From Sceloporus undulatus (taxonomy: Eukaryota; Chordata; Lepidosauria; Squamata; Phrynosomatidae), in contig NC_056523.1 in assembly GCF_019175285.1 (NCBI RefSeq), positions 202,231,244 to 202,295,243 of the forward strand: a DNA stretch of 64,000 nucleotides. Direction: 5' to 3'. Each line of letters opens with the position of its first letter. Position 1 is the stretch's first letter. Under the pieces are notes generated by a model. The model saw only the letters and a list, made by a program, of their open reading frames with translations. It was not told the DNA's origin and did no database searches. Position numbers and translations under genes: made by a program. Shown in pieces: positions 12,461 through 23,869 of this stretch.

Positions 12461-13191
12461 CTCCTTTTAAATTGCTGCATGTTTAATTAATTTTTTTGTG
12501 GTTTTGAGGGGCTATGTGGCCATGTTCTAGGAGAGTTTCTTCTTGACGTTTCACCAGCATCTGTGGCTGGCATCCAGCCAGCCACAGATGCTGGCGAAAC
12601 TTCAGGAAGAAACTCTCTTAGAACATGGTCACATAGCCCCCCCAAAAAACACAAAAAACTATGGATGCTGGCCATGAAAGCCTTCCACTTCACATTTAAT
12701 TAATGTGTTTCAATTATCTGGAAACCATGCCCTATGAGGAATGACTTAGGGAGCTGGGGATGTTTAGCATGGAGAAGAGAAGGTTAAGAGGTGATATGAT
12801 AGCCCTGTTTAAATATTTGAAGGGATGTCATATTGAGGAGGTAGCAAGCTTTTTTTCTGCTGCTCCAGAGACTAGGACTTGGAGCAATGGATACAAGCTC
12901 CAGGAAAAGAGATTCCACCTCAACATTCGGAAGAACTCCCTGACATTAAGGGCTGTTCGACAGTGGAACAAACTCCCTCGGAGTGTAGTGGAGTCTCCTT
13001 CCTTAGAGGTCTTCAAGCAGAGGCTGGATGGCCATCTGTCGGGGATGCTTTGATTGAGATTTCCTGGATGAAAGAATGAGGTTGGACTGGGTGGCCCTTG
13101 TGGTCTCTTCCAACTCTATAATTCTATGATTCTAATTTATGTTGTACATTGCTTATTTGCTGTTCCCCACCTCAATCCATGGGGAGAGGCA

Positions 13192-13223
<32 letters not shown>

Positions 13224-15266
13224 CACCAGCACCACCACCACAGAATCACACTGGAGGACCTAGACATGCTTAGAGAGAGCACCTTTCTTGGTCTACCAGC
13301 AGGACTCTATGGTTACCTTCCAGTGAAAGTATACCATAGAATCATGCTGGAGAACCTAGAAAATGCCTACAGAGAACATATTTTTGCAGAGACAGATAAC
13401 CGATTCTGTGGGTGCCAGTCCCACGTATACGGAGACTGTACATTTGTTACTAGAATACTCCTCCCTTCACACACAACCACTGCTTTTGCTGCTGTTGGCC
13501 TGCCATATATACAGATAAGGGCACTGCTGTTGTTATCATCTAGTGAACAGCAACATTCCAGTACACTAACTTTAAAAATTTACAGTTCATTTAGAGATCA
13601 AATATACTCTTTTGTAACACTAAAACAGAAGTAAACATACAGCACACATTTCAAAATGTAAAAACAAACTAAAGTGGGCCTTGGGTTCATTCATCTTCCC
13701 TCTTCATTATCCACAAAGCGAGAAGAAAATAAAGCTTCCATTTATAGGCCACAACCAGACTTTCTCTTTACACCTGAACATCAAACAGTACAGCTAATTT
13801 AACCATATTAATTGTATTTAAATGAAGGGGGTAGGGTTGATAGTTGGCTAATTTTTAAAAAATTATGAGCTTGCCTCCAATATCACATTAGTGACGTTTA
13901 CAGTCACCAAAAGAAAGCAAATGAACCAGCAAGTCTGACCTTCTTGACAGCAGCATTTGATACAAGCTACACACACACACTCAAAATCAAATGACTAATA
14001 GTCACTACTATGATTTAAGCTAACACATTAGCCACTCTGTTAAGTGGTTATTTTCATAATCTGTGAGAAAAGCACTCACCTTATTAACTTTTTCTGCACT
14101 GCTTCCTACAACAACTGAGCAACCACATGTCTGGAGGTGTGAACTGATAGCTCTAAAAATTAAACAAGAGATAAACAAAACAATGTGAGATATTTCACAA
14201 CTGTTTAACATGCTGCAACTAAGATTTCTAACACATATAATATAGATTTCTAAGACAGCATATTAATATTAACATTTTCCAATTTGATAGGTGTTCTGTT
14301 CTAAAACCAAATGCCAGCAGTCCGACCTGCATGACTGGTCTGTGTCTTCAAGCAAACAAATGAAAAAAAAAATCATAAACAGAGCATTAAAATTAAAGAT
14401 GTAAGTTGCAAGCTTGCGTAAAATCATAACTGCTTTTTTCCCTTGCATATGTACATGAATTTATAAAATTTTGGACATCTGTTCATTGAATTTTCAGCTT
14501 CTGAAGATGAGTAGAAAAGTTCCTCATGTTTGCAAGGTACAGTACTGGGAGAAAGTGTTAACAGAATGGCCTCTCTCGTTCTTGGTGATAAACTGAGTTA
14601 AAGCCAACACAAGATCTTTTAGTAGATTCTGCATCATAAACTTCACTGGACATAAACTGGATGACAACAAAATTGTTCAAGTATTGTTCTTGTTCTTTTG
14701 ATAGGGAGAGCATCTACTCAGTTACAGTTAGTAGGATCCCAACAGTTTTCAATTTAGTGATGTAATCCAGTCATTAGCTGTTGCCTTAAGAACGTAACTA
14801 TTTCCAAGCTTCCTCATTTATAGGTTGTTATACTGAATACAGTATGTATGTCATTAAAGTAATTGGAAACAAGTACACTGAAGACCACACTAGTTTTCAC
14901 AACTAATTTTGATTTTTAAAAGTCATTTGAAATGTATCTTGCATATAAATCACAGAAACCTTTTATGTTTTTGCCAGTAAGTAATCTACCTCCAGTACAT
15001 TTCCAAACCTTTGCTTTAAAAAGGCTTTTATAAAAGCATAATACAAACTGTTCTTACTTAAGGAGGAAACCTTCATGACAGCTATCTCCAATGTCATCAT
15101 CACTTAGCACTGTATCACGAATCTGGAATGTTAGGAAAGTAAGGAAAGAAGGATTAATTTATGAAGGATAATGCCATATAGAGACATATAATACATTGTA
15201 ACTCTTCAGTGAACCCAAAGGATATTTTAATGCAAAAACAGATGTGATTCAAACAAAAAAGGAAAG

Positions 15267-15297
<31 letters not shown>

Positions 15298-18200
15298 GAC
15301 TTCCTTTGAACTCTTTTCTACAAGGACCATATGAAGACATTACAAACCATGGTTCAAATTTCATAGGACTAAGTGTTTTATTTCTTGATCTCTCTACCTC
15401 ATTTAACAATGACTATTTCTAATCAGGGCTAGTTGTTATTCAAATTCACATCTTGGGTTATTTCATAGTTACATGTGTTAGTTGCCTATCAATCTAGTCC
15501 TTTAAGCAAGGTTTCACACCACAACCTGTTAGAACATCCTGTTTTTTATTAATCAACATTAATGACAGAGCTGATAGGAATAGCAAAGATTTAACAGTGT
15601 ATTTTACTATCCAACGCAAACAAAATTCAGACTTATTTCTGCTTCTGCTCTTTGCTCTCCATAATGTCAGTCTTTCCTTTGGAACAGTTTTTTTGGCTGC
15701 ACAATAGGCTGGGAATGGGGGAAACACTGATTCAAGCAGCAATAGTGGGGTTCTGCAGAAGTACAAGAGTGCATTCTATCTATAAATCTTAACTCTGAAG
15801 GCAAGTAGAATGAATTAATGAGTAGAATGGATTAACAAATCAGATGGATGAATTATAAGAGAAGATGAGGAAAGAGCATTAGTCTACCAAAGCTGGCATG
15901 AACTCAAGCAAGAACAAGAGCAGAGAACAAAACTTTATGTCATTTAATCTAAATCTGTATATCCTTGAAATCTCCACATCTATATCCCTGCATTTGTTTT
16001 GCTCCTATCTTGGTAACCCAAGGGAAGGTAGCCCAACATCCTTCAGATCTTACCTTTGAACTTTCCCTATATTTAGAATTGTATCCACTTTTGTACCAGG
16101 TTTGATAGAACATTTAACAAGCAATTTAGTCAAGTATAGTTTAAAAATTAAGATATATGTTTGCAAGATACAAGTTTGTGTTCACTATACAGTACCAAAA
16201 CGCTAGCAGTATATTGATTTATGAGCTACAATTTCTTTTAGCAAATATAGCCCACAAAAGAACAGAATAGGAGAGATGCTTCCTTTCATGATGCAGCTAG
16301 CATAAGAACTTACATCTATTTCTTCTGGAACACTGTGTGATTTCATAGATGAAAGGAGTTCCATTACTGGAATAACTTCCCCCGTCAGCATTGGAATGAT
16401 GCTTTGGCCCTGTGTAATAAATAGTATTTGATGAAATATAAAGCACAGAATGCACTTTAAAGCAGGATATGGGAAGACTGGACATTTTTGGAAGAAAACA
16501 AAGCAGAACAAAAAGCACAACACAACCTAGATGTCTTTTCCAGATTTTTTCCAAAGCATAAACCAGAAAAAGTGAGCAAGTTAACTAAGAATACAATTTG
16601 GATATGTTTACATTTTTCTATCATACCAGACCATGCAATTAGTAAATGGATTCATTGCTACCTTCAGAGACTACCAAAAATGAAGGAACTGCGGTCTAAT
16701 TACTTTATTAATTACTGTTTCCTAGAGTTAGGTGTCACAAATTCTCTCTAACCCAGATACAGCTCCAGGGTAAGAATGATAATTCTTTCACCTGACAGAT
16801 ACATGACACAGTAAAACCTTCCATTTTGATGGTAGTATAGACCATCTCAGGAAACTTACCTCTGTTAAAAACACACTTAATTCATCTGAATGGTTTCTGT
16901 ACAATGACAACATACTATGGAGCTTTCTTCTTTACTACGAAATGTGCATTTGGGGAGAGACATGCTTTCACTTTACTTAGTTTCTATCACATCTTCATGT
17001 AAAATGTTTGCTTACACAAAGCTTCAAGAATACCCAGAAGGAGTTGCAGTACCATCTTTACATATGACTTGTGATTCAACTGGATAGCATAAAGTTTATT
17101 CTTTGGCTTCCCAATCAAATCAAAAAGTACTCAATTTGTACTTGGTGTTTTGTTATGTGCATAATTCTTACCTGATCCTCCATTCTCTCTGTACCTTCCA
17201 TGGCAGCCTTCTGGAAAAGTTCTTGCCGCTCCTAAGGAAGAAATCAATTTCAGGGTGTTTTTTTTTGCGCTTCCACACGCACACCCCCACACCAGTCAGT
17301 TTATAATGAGACATCAGATCTACAGGCCAATTAAATTACAATAATTCAACTCTGACTATAGAAAAATGAGATGTAACTATAACAAAGGAAGGAGTGCTGA
17401 CTTAAAGAACTTGCATCCATCCATTGCACGCATTTGCTTTGAAGAACAAGCAAATTATCCTAGGAACTATTAGGACTGTTCAAGATAGGAAATGGGGACA
17501 TCCTGATATAAATTTAGTAAGAACATCAGCTATTTCAGATGTAAAGATCATAACAAACGTACAGTAGTCATTTATTATAGACTGCACTATGAAACTGTGC
17601 AGGAGTGTAGGATTTGTGCCCCGAATAAGGAATAGAATAGAAATGGGGCAAATACAGTAAGAAACAACAGAGCCTGAGACTAGGGCAACTTGAGGGAGGG
17701 GAGACAGATAAAAGAAAGGCAAACCACTTCCTCAGCAGCAGCAATAAGTATGTCCCAGGACTAAAGAGATTTGGCAGCATTCACATTGTAGAAATAATTC
17801 AGTTTCACATCACTTTGACTGCCCTGGCTCAATTCTGTGGAATTCTGGGACGTGTAGTTTGTTATGGCATCAGAGCTCTCTGACAGAGACTGCTAAGTAT
17901 CTCTCAAAACTGTAAATCCCAGAATTCCACAGCACTGAGCTATGGCAGTTAAAGTGGTGTCCAACTGGATTATTTCTGCAGTGTGAATGCAGCCACTGAT
18001 GCTGTTTTAAGCCAAAGAGTAGAGTTCAACAGCTGTCACACATGTAAGAGATTTTAGTTTCATAAAAGAATATATACATGATTTCCTCAATGTAACTGAA
18101 ACAGGCAAGATGAATTAATACAGACAAGTCCTTTGAGGATTTTTCCTAGACAATGAATGCTCTTATCTTAAGGCAGGCTGTATCACGAAACAGAGGCTTA

Positions 18201-20757
18201 GGATCAAGCATATAAATGGAATGGTACACTTCAGAAAACCACAAGCTGCACTCTGCTTGCAAGAAGTTATCTAGAGGCCAAGCTTCTATTCATGTAATAA
18301 ATCCACATATCAATTTAAACCCCTAGGCCTCTGTTTGTCTAGATCTTTTCTAAACAACACTAGGGCCTCAAATGACTACACCTAAACAAGGCAATCTCAA
18401 TTTTTTGTTTTCCTAGCTAAGCAATATACACAAGCTCTGTATCAGAACAGCAAGGACCAAAGTAGAAGGCTTAAGAGACTGTAGAAATTTCTATGAAGCA
18501 CTACTGAAATCTTACAGCATCAGTGGGAATCATGCACCCCTCCAAATGTTGCCACATTGCATCTCCAGGAAGTATTGCCAATGGCAGGAACTGCAGCTCA
18601 AAGACATCAGTAATTTTAGCAACTAGAGCAATGTATGAACTTTGCATGCTTTTCTTTTCAGTTTCAGCACAGATCAGGAGAGCTGTAACCTTTTCCCTCC
18701 AAGTATTATTGGACCATAACTAATGGACTAGGTCTCCCATCAGACCTAGTCAATGGTAAGAAATTATGAGAAGCAAAATCTAACAACCTCTGGACATCCA
18801 CATCTGTCTGTGGCAGGACAAACCAATTAAATTCTTAGTTGGCATGGATGGTCAGTTCTTGAGACTGGATGAGACAAGTTACATAGGGAATAGGATTCTG
18901 TAGTATCCTAGTCAGGACTTGGAAATGCTGAGGCAGAGATGAGAAATGTGTGGGCCTCCAGACGGTGCCAAATTACAACTCCCTTGCTACACTGGATTGA
19001 CATCCTACATTTGGAAGGCCAGAGGTTTCCAACTCTATCCTGGGAAATGGTTATGACAGAACCGAGCCTGTCTTTTATACAGTTCTCATGCACCACAGTG
19101 CTGCCTATTCCACAACTCAAAGGGATTTAGATAAAATTACATGAGGTTAGAGACAGATTCTGCAAATATTACCGTAAACTGGAACAAAATGTCACTCTTT
19201 TCCACTTACTAAGAAGACTGGCCATCACTACACAAGGAAGAATTTAAAACTCAGTGCTTAGAATACAGAAGATGGTTTCATAATGATCCTGGATGTAATG
19301 GGTGAAAAGTTTTTCTGCTTTGATATTACCCCCTCCCCTTTTTAGCCCTTTAAGAGACCAAAAGGTAACTGGTGAAACCAGTACAAAATAACTGGAATAG
19401 TTTTTAAAAACTGGTTCACACACCATAAAGGATGTAACCATTGTACTCTTCAGGCACAGATGGTGAAACAATTTTGACTATTTGTTATGAGAGCTTATGT
19501 TTTTCTGGGCAAGAGAAGAAAAAAATATGATGTATTAAGTATGTATCCATTAAAACACATATGTGTAATGCCATCTATGTAAATACAGTTTTTCAAAGTA
19601 ACAACACAGTAGTTTGGGAGCACTTAGGATACATGAAGATTTGTAATTTGGGATAAACTGTTCTGTTTCAATTTACTGTTAATTTTAAAAGTCTTTACAG
19701 ATTAAGAATTTAAAACATTCAGATCAAAATTCTATTGCTTAAGATCAACTAGAATAGACCTACTGAATCCATTTTTGGCCCGTGAGTCAACATGTAGATT
19801 AATCCAATGGATTTAACGGATCTACTATAGTCAACAAAACAACAGGATTCAGGCCTAATCTCTTGTCATGGCTATTTTGCAGAAAATAAAGGGGAACAAG
19901 TTTTTATAAAAAATCTTTGACAAGTCAAAAATACAAAGCATATAAAGAACATCCATTTGCCATTTAATCTTAAACACTGCTGTTCCATTGGCGTACTTCT
20001 TGTAAACACAGTTGGCCTTATGTTCAAACACATATGCATGATGGCATCCTGTACAATGACAATAATCTTAAAAAATCTAGGAATATTACTTAAATAATTC
20101 AATAATTTTAAACTACTGAGTTTGATCTCAGCAAGAATGAAATAGTCAGGATGCCAAGGATCCAAGGATAAGATAAGGGACTATTTTGAGACTGCTTTTT
20201 TTGGTATGACATCAGTAGGCAAGTGTAATATTTTATAGGCGCTGACAAAAGACACATTGTGACCCAACTGCTTTAAGAGATTTAAAAGCGGTAACCATGA
20301 AGCAGCTGCCTACCTTATGCATCCATATTCTTCCTTTTCTTATAATGTGTGTAAGCCTGTCAACACACACTCTGTGAAGGGGAAGGTAGAAACTAAGCTC
20401 ACTTTGGGGAAGTATTATTGAAAGTCCGTACGTACTTCTGTCCCCATTCCAATTCCCATCAAAAATTAAGGAGACAATAATGACTCCTTTCTCAGCCAAA
20501 ACAAAAAACTTTACATCGATGGCACCGCTCTCTGCATTACGAAGTATTTCTCCGTTCAGAGTATGGTTTGCAAGAAATATTATTTCTCCATCACTGAGAA
20601 GCTGCTGTTCTGTTTTTGGGGCCCAGATATGTCTAACCCTGGGGCCAAGAATATTATCCCAGTATGCAAAAGTAGCAGCCAGTAGTGGTGATTCTCCACT
20701 CAGTGCAATTTCTGTCTTGGCAACGGCAGGAGAAGGAGGAGGACATAAAGCAGACAT
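6707..20757 (-). CDS. C9orf72: C9orf72 (DENN-domain guanine-exchange/GAP complex subunit), 10 coding exons, complete
   Basis: Joined minus-strand exons: 20757-20314, 17231-17172, 16409-16314, 15122-15058, 14152-14080, 12164-12048, 10196-9961, 8297-8240, 7101-6992, 6893-6707. Every intron is GT-AG and phases match, giving 1446 nt, 481 residues plus TAA, equal to human C9orf72. It is recognised from near-identity to the vertebrate protein, from the start MSALCPPPSPAVAKTEIALS to the end FYTSVQEHDVLMAF. Known for the family: a longin/uDENN module (about 23-194), cDENN (about 200-343) and dDENN (about 370-464). C9orf72 binds SMCR8 and WDR41. The complex acts at lysosomes and in autophagy and has GAP activity toward ARF/RAB GTPases; the catalytic arginine is in SMCR8, so none is expected here. 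The ATG at 20757 sits in a good context (GCCACC before ATG); an in-frame upstream ATG at 20775 exists but aligns with 5'UTR. No break is seen. Confidence 0.97.
6992..7101 (-). CDS. C9orf72: C9orf72 exon 10 (residues 384-419 and part of 420)
   Basis: A 110-nt exon with acceptor TTTTAATAG and donor GTGAGT. It reads VFHLKPGLSLRSVFLAQFLL then VLHRKALTLIKYIEDD, ending with AC of Thr420. The following intron is only 98 nt. Confidence 0.94.
7145..7235 (-). mobile_element. L2-type LINE 3' end in C9orf72 intron 9
   Basis: The minus strand ends ...GGAGAGGCGGGATATAAATA followed by (ATT)n, the usual L2 terminal hairpin-plus-microsatellite form. Very short 5'-truncated copy. Confidence 0.6.
7622..7657. 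repeat. Perfect 16-bp inverted repeat with a 4-nt loop, intron 9
   Basis: TCTACCCCTCTCAATT, loop TGCC, then its exact complement. A strong hairpin in the C9orf72 pre-mRNA. No larger element was recognised around it. Confidence 0.9.
7870..8220. mobile_element. GC-rich foldback MITE (ACAGAC-type ends) in intron 9
   Basis: Starts GGGCCAATACAGACCGGC and ends with the degenerate mirror GGGCTGTTTGTACAGCTCC. The inside is GC-rich with small hairpins, unlike the AT-rich intron. Related ends are seen at 26022-26400, 29022-29262, 48842-49082 and 63000-63340. It stops about 20 nt from the exon 9 donor. Confidence 0.6.
8240..8297 (-). CDS. C9orf72: C9orf72 exon 9 (part of residue 364, then 365-383)
   Basis: A 58-nt exon. 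The first G completes TTG (Leu364), then NVFQDVLHQDTLVKAFLDQ, then donor GTAACT. A foldback MITE ends about 20 nt beyond this donor (see 7870-8220). Confidence 0.94.
9036..9130. mobile_element. hAT-like MITE fragment
   Basis: CAGGGGTAAGGAGC then GTGGCCTTCCAGGTGTTGCT, a common hAT-type start with a long degenerate inverted end. A related piece lies near 48000-48065 and its mirror near 30055-30115. Confidence 0.5.
9203..9613. mobile_element. MITE with CCGTATATACTC-type ends (copy 2), intron 8
   Basis: CTGTATATACTCATGTATAA at one end and GTTGAGTATATACGGTA at the other. It lies in C9orf72 intron 8, in the opposite orientation to the copy at 1086-1503. Non-coding. Confidence 0.75.
9961..10196 (-). 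CDS. C9orf72: C9orf72 exon 8 (residues 286-363 and part of 364)
   Basis: A 236-nt exon with acceptor CTGTTACAG and donor GTATGT. It begins DVTGSFVLPFRQVMYAPYPT and ends DTIIHTDESFTPD plus two bases of Leu364. It is the longest exon after exon 2 and is nearly invariant against human. Confidence 0.96.
11040..11262. mobile_element. Palindromic MITE family A (GCAGAAATAATCCAGTTTG type), intron 7
   Basis: Family A is about 220-240 bp and folds on itself end to end. It opens GGCTGCATCCACACTG, then AGTTTGACACCACTTTA, and closes with the complement. This copy lies in intron 7. At least a dozen copies occur in the window, so it is an abundant lizard element with no coding capacity. Confidence 0.8.
12048..12164 (-). 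CDS. C9orf72: C9orf72 exon 7 (residues 247-285)
   Basis: A 117-nt exon with acceptor ATGTTACAG and donor GTAAAA (a weaker donor at +4 to +6). It encodes IVRTLCLFLTSAERKCSRLC, then RNETSFKYESGLFVQGLLK. The RNET segment differs from human EAES. Phases are 0/0. Confidence 0.94.
12430..12460. repeat. (GT)n microsatellite, intron 6
   Basis: About 15 GT units. Confidence 0.95.
12497..12692. repeat. Palindrome of a retroelement end, arms about 80 bp, intron 6
   Basis: GGGGCTATGTGGCCATGTTC ... CAGCATCTGTGGCTGG is followed after a few bases by its near-exact reverse complement. The single arm resembles a dispersed reptile retroelement 3' end (possibly Penelope-like); that name is tentative. The palindrome would form a long hairpin in the pre-mRNA. 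Confidence 0.6.
12720..13135 (+). mobile_element. CR1 LINE 3' end (RT C-terminus plus tail), intron 6, antisense to C9orf72
   Basis: An uninterrupted frame at 12760-13053 reads FSMEKRRLRGDMIALFKYLK, then ...EKRFHLNIRKNSLTLRAVRQ and RLDGHLSGML, the CR1 C-terminal block. The CR1 tail follows: TTGGACTGGGTGGCCCTTGT ... ATTCTATGATTCT. 5'-truncated, young-looking, opposite to C9orf72. Confidence 0.85.
13140..13222 (+). mobile_element. L2-type LINE 3' end with (AAT)n
   Basis: CCCCACCTCAATCCATGGGG then AGAGGCAAATAATAATAAT: a hairpin followed by a trinucleotide microsatellite, as in L2 tails. It sits directly after the CR1 copy. Confidence 0.55.
14080..14152 (-). CDS. C9orf72: C9orf72 exon 6 (residues 223-246)
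   Basis: A 73-nt exon whose first base completes codon 222. It reads AISSHLQTCGCSVVVGSSAE then KVNK and ends at donor GTGAGT. It is essentially identical to human and starts the cDENN region. Confidence 0.95.
15058..15122 (-). CDS. C9orf72: C9orf72 exon 5 (residues 201-221 and part of 222)
   Basis: A 65-nt exon with acceptor CATTCCAG and donor GTAAGA. It reads IRDTVLSDDDIGDSCHEGFL plus L and ends with AA, phase 2. Unspliced read-through gives AAG then TAA, that is lysine and stop, which would end a 222-residue protein exactly as in the human short isoform. When spliced, the junction codon is AAA (Lys) where human has Asn. Confidence 0.94.
15270..15297. repeat. (CAT)n microsatellite, intron 4
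   Basis: Nine to ten ATC/CAT units. Confidence 0.95.
16314..16409 (-). CDS. C9orf72: C9orf72 exon 4 (residues 169-200)
   Basis: A 96-nt exon between acceptor ...ACACAG and donor GTAAGT. It reads GQSIIPMLTGEVIPVMELLS followed by SMKSHSVPEEID, identical or almost identical to human. Phases are 0/0. Confidence 0.95.
17172..17231 (-). CDS. C9orf72: C9orf72 exon 3 (residues 149-168)
   Basis: This 60-nt exon is preceded by TTCCTTAG and followed by GTAAGA. It reads ERQELFQKAAMEGTERMEDQ. The middle (LFQKAAM) differs from the human NVQKIIL while both ends are kept, so this is the most variable stretch of the N-terminal half. Phases are 0/0. Confidence 0.94.
17771..17995. mobile_element. Palindromic MITE family A, intron 2
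   Basis: GGCAGCATTCACATTGTAG ... TTCTGCAGTGTGAATGCAGCC with complementary halves. Full-length. Confidence 0.8.
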
Positions 20758-20787
20758 GGTGGCCTCAGCTGTCACATCACTGAAAAC
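20314..20787 (-). CDS. C9orf72: C9orf72 exon 2 (first coding exon, residues 1-148)
   Basis: The acceptor is a pyrimidine-rich tract ending TTTCTTAG at 20788. The exon opens with 30 nt of 5'UTR, then ATG at 20757-20755, and ends after K148 with donor GTAGGC at 20313. It carries most of the N-terminal longin/uDENN fold, including FAYWDNILGPRVRHIWAPKT and the strand-rich segment FFVLAEKGVIIVSLIFDG. Only scattered changes separate it from human (for example S to A at residue 3), so it is under strong constraint. Phase at the 3' end is 0. Confidence 0.96.
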
Positions 20788-22542
20788 CTAAGAAAGGAAA
20801 TTGAAGAGTGAAGAGTGAGTAGAGGGAACAATATTGAAATAGAACATCTCAGTACAGTACTATAAACTCTGAGGTGCAATTTTTAGCACAAGTGAAACTA
20901 ATGCGAAGCTTCCAATGGCCCAACACATCATTATATACGAAAGTGAAGAGTAGGAAAATTAAATAAGGTTGCAATTTTACTTCAAGGTTGGTATAATTAA
21001 GGGACTTTGGAAACAGAAGGAAATAGAACATACTGAGCACTGGGCAGTGTAACTATACACATGCTGCTGGGTATAGTAATCCAACTAAAGAGTTACTCTC
21101 CATTTTGGCTTCCTGAATAGTGTAAATAACCTTTCAGCAAACATTTTTAGAAGGACACAGAATGCATCTCAGGGCATAATCTTAAACCAACCTTCTATAG
21201 TAAGCCAGGCTGAACAAACAGACTTAATACTAGGTAAACATGCAGCTGATTGATTGTTTCTGTTATACTGCTGACAACGCAAATTATGCAATACTTCCTG
21301 AGAACCATAGATTGAACTTTTGTAAAAATATAACTTGTACTCGCAACATAATCCATTAGATAGAAAGCATCAAAATCAAAATTACAAAAAAAACCCTAAT
21401 TTAAACTCATGTCTACATTAAGAAACCAGGAAGTGAAAAAGCTCACCGACCAGCTTAACTTTTCATTTCCCCATCAATACATTTAAAGTCATCTTCACCC
21501 AGTTCTGTTTTTACACTACATAAAGCAAAGCATCCCCATTTGGCCTTCGGTGTTGCAAGCTGAGGAGGAAGAGATGCAATTATGAGGAAGTTTCATAATA
21601 AAATGGAAGTTCCAGATATTCAACACATTTTGCAGCTTAAACACTGATTTTCACCTACGCAATAACCAGTCATGTGTTTGGACACAAGGCTAGAATCTCA
21701 GTCTTTATGTGGCCAAAGAAACTTCTAATACCATTTGAATTTACTTCCCAAAGTAAGAGAGCAGCCATAAATATAAAAACATACTGAAAAATAAGCCTCC
21801 CTCTAGTACATAAGTTATAACCTCATTTGTCTGAATAGGCAGGAGAATATGAAAATTAGATGAACTGGGATATAAATAAAAATGACACAGGGTATTAAAT
21901 TACACAAACTCAGAATTATGACATATAGAAAGCTACAGAGGCAGTATTTAAAAAAACCATTTAAGACATCGTTCCAATCCTGCTTGGGAGGTTGCAATTC
22001 CCTATTATTTATTTTAGTCCCGCATTTCCAGGCAGCATAGACAAATTCATAGTCAAAAATGAACCTCAGAATTATGAGTGCTGCGCATAGTTAGGATTAA
22101 GGTCTGCATTTGAACTCTCCAATCCCACTCCTGAAATGGGTAGGAGACAAGGCCTTTTAAACAGAAAGGTTTAGTTTTAAAAAGGCAATACAGTATTAGT
22201 TCTTTGCTTTCCAATTAGTCCATACATTCCTAATAGAAACATACAAGGATCCAAATTATTGTTAGCATTGACATCTTCTAAAGGAAAACGTCTTCTCTGA
22301 CCTAGTAACCTCAGGTGCCTTTTGAGATCTATTTTGCACTTGGCTTAGTTTAACCTAATTAAGCCTGCCAAACACCTCCTGCATTTCCTCTTAATACTGC
22401 TGCAAACCCCAGACTTCACTGCTCTTCCATTTTGCCCTGAAATGTCTTTTTCAATCTCCTTTGCCTTTCTTTTTGTTTCTTCCTGCCTTGGAGGAGGAGG
22501 GTTTGGCCATTCCAACGGCCCCCGTAGAGTCCCACGATGTTA

Positions 22543-22769
22543 GGTTCAAAACACACTGCAGAAATAATCCAGTTTGAGACTCTTTTAACTGCTCTGGCTC
22601 AATGCTAGGGAATTCTGGAAACTGTAGTTTTGTGAGACATTTATCCTTCTCTGTCAGAGAGATCTGGTGCCACAATAAACTACAGTTCCCAGGATTCCCT
22701 AGCATTGAGCCAGGGCAGTTAATGCGGTCTCAAACTGGATTATTTCTGCAGTGTGTATTTGACCTTAGT
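22543..22769. mobile_element. Palindromic MITE family A, intron 1
   Basis: GAAATAATCCAGTTTGAGAC ... GTCTCAAACTGGATTATTTC; the halves are nearly exact complements, so this is a fairly young copy. Confidence 0.8.
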
Positions 22770-23280
22770 TCCATAGAGTCCCCCTGCAGTCCTGCTACAC
22801 TTTTCCATCCTCCTCCAGGCTGGGCAATTCAAAAGATTGTTCACTGCTTAGTAGTGTTGGAGTGGCTGCTGTAACTGATTTACTTTAATACATTCATACT
22901 TATCATGAGTATGGAGTAGGTACCTGTGTCCACTGTGAATTGTGATCAATTCACAAGCCAACTGTGTATATATTATGTACAATATAATGGGGATCTCCCT
23001 CCTAAATGATCATTTCACAAGTCGAGATGCTTTTTACATTGCGTATTTTAAATGTGGATCGTTTTAATAGGTATACCTCTCATTTGTCCTTTTAAATCAG
23101 TATGTGCTTTAACCGATGTTGTTTGTCTGTTAATTGTTGTTGTTCTGTCCTTCAATCCATTAGAGAAACAGGTAATAAATTATTATTATTGCTGTTATTA
23201 TTATCGTGAACTGTATAATCAATTCACAAGCCAATTATGAATATAATATGCGTAGTATAATACAATAATTGCAGCTTTCA

Positions 23281-23752
23281 AATATATATATATATATATA
23301 TATAATGTATACTTAATACATATATAAATACATGTATTTTACAAACACATGTGCATATATATATATATGTACGTATTTTACAAACATACACACATGCCTT
23401 CATATATATATATTGCATATACACGATTATATATATATATATATATTACACAAACAAACAAATATATAAATGTATTTTACAAATGCATACACCTTCCCTA
23501 TAACTATATTATTACATATATATAGTTATGTATATTTAATACATATATAATACATGTATTTTACAAATACATGCATACATATATATGTATGTATGTATTT
23601 TACAAACATAAACACATGCCTTCATATATAAATATATTACATATACAGTATACAATTATATATATACACAAACATACAAATATATAAATGTATTTTACAA
23701 ACACACACACCTACATATATAGGCATGTGTGTACTATACATACATGTTTCTC
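23281..23752. repeat. AT-rich minisatellite in intron 1 / promoter-proximal flank
   Basis: Runs of (TA)n alternate with a recurring word set: GTATTTTACAAACA, then ACACATGCCTTCATATAT or variants, then ATATTACATATAC. At least five variant units of roughly 100 bp are visible. The array stops abruptly at the CpG island. Confidence 0.8.
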
Positions 23753-23869
23753 TGTCTCAGCTCCTGTCAAGGGCAGTGCCTGGGAAGGGGAGCCAAAGGA
23801 CCCTCCCTGGACTGGGAGTCATGCTAGCCTCCTCTCCCTGGCTGCCCACCAGCCTTCCTTCCTTCCCTG

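Noticed and set aside
12760-13053. Host exon within C9orf72 intron 6
   Set aside because: The frame is the CR1 C-terminal block on the opposite strand, nearly identical to the copy at 63623-63970.
20758-20775. Upstream in-frame ATG that would add six residues to C9orf72
   Set aside because: The known vertebrate start is the ATG at 20757, which has a better context. The extra codons correspond to 5'UTR in other species.
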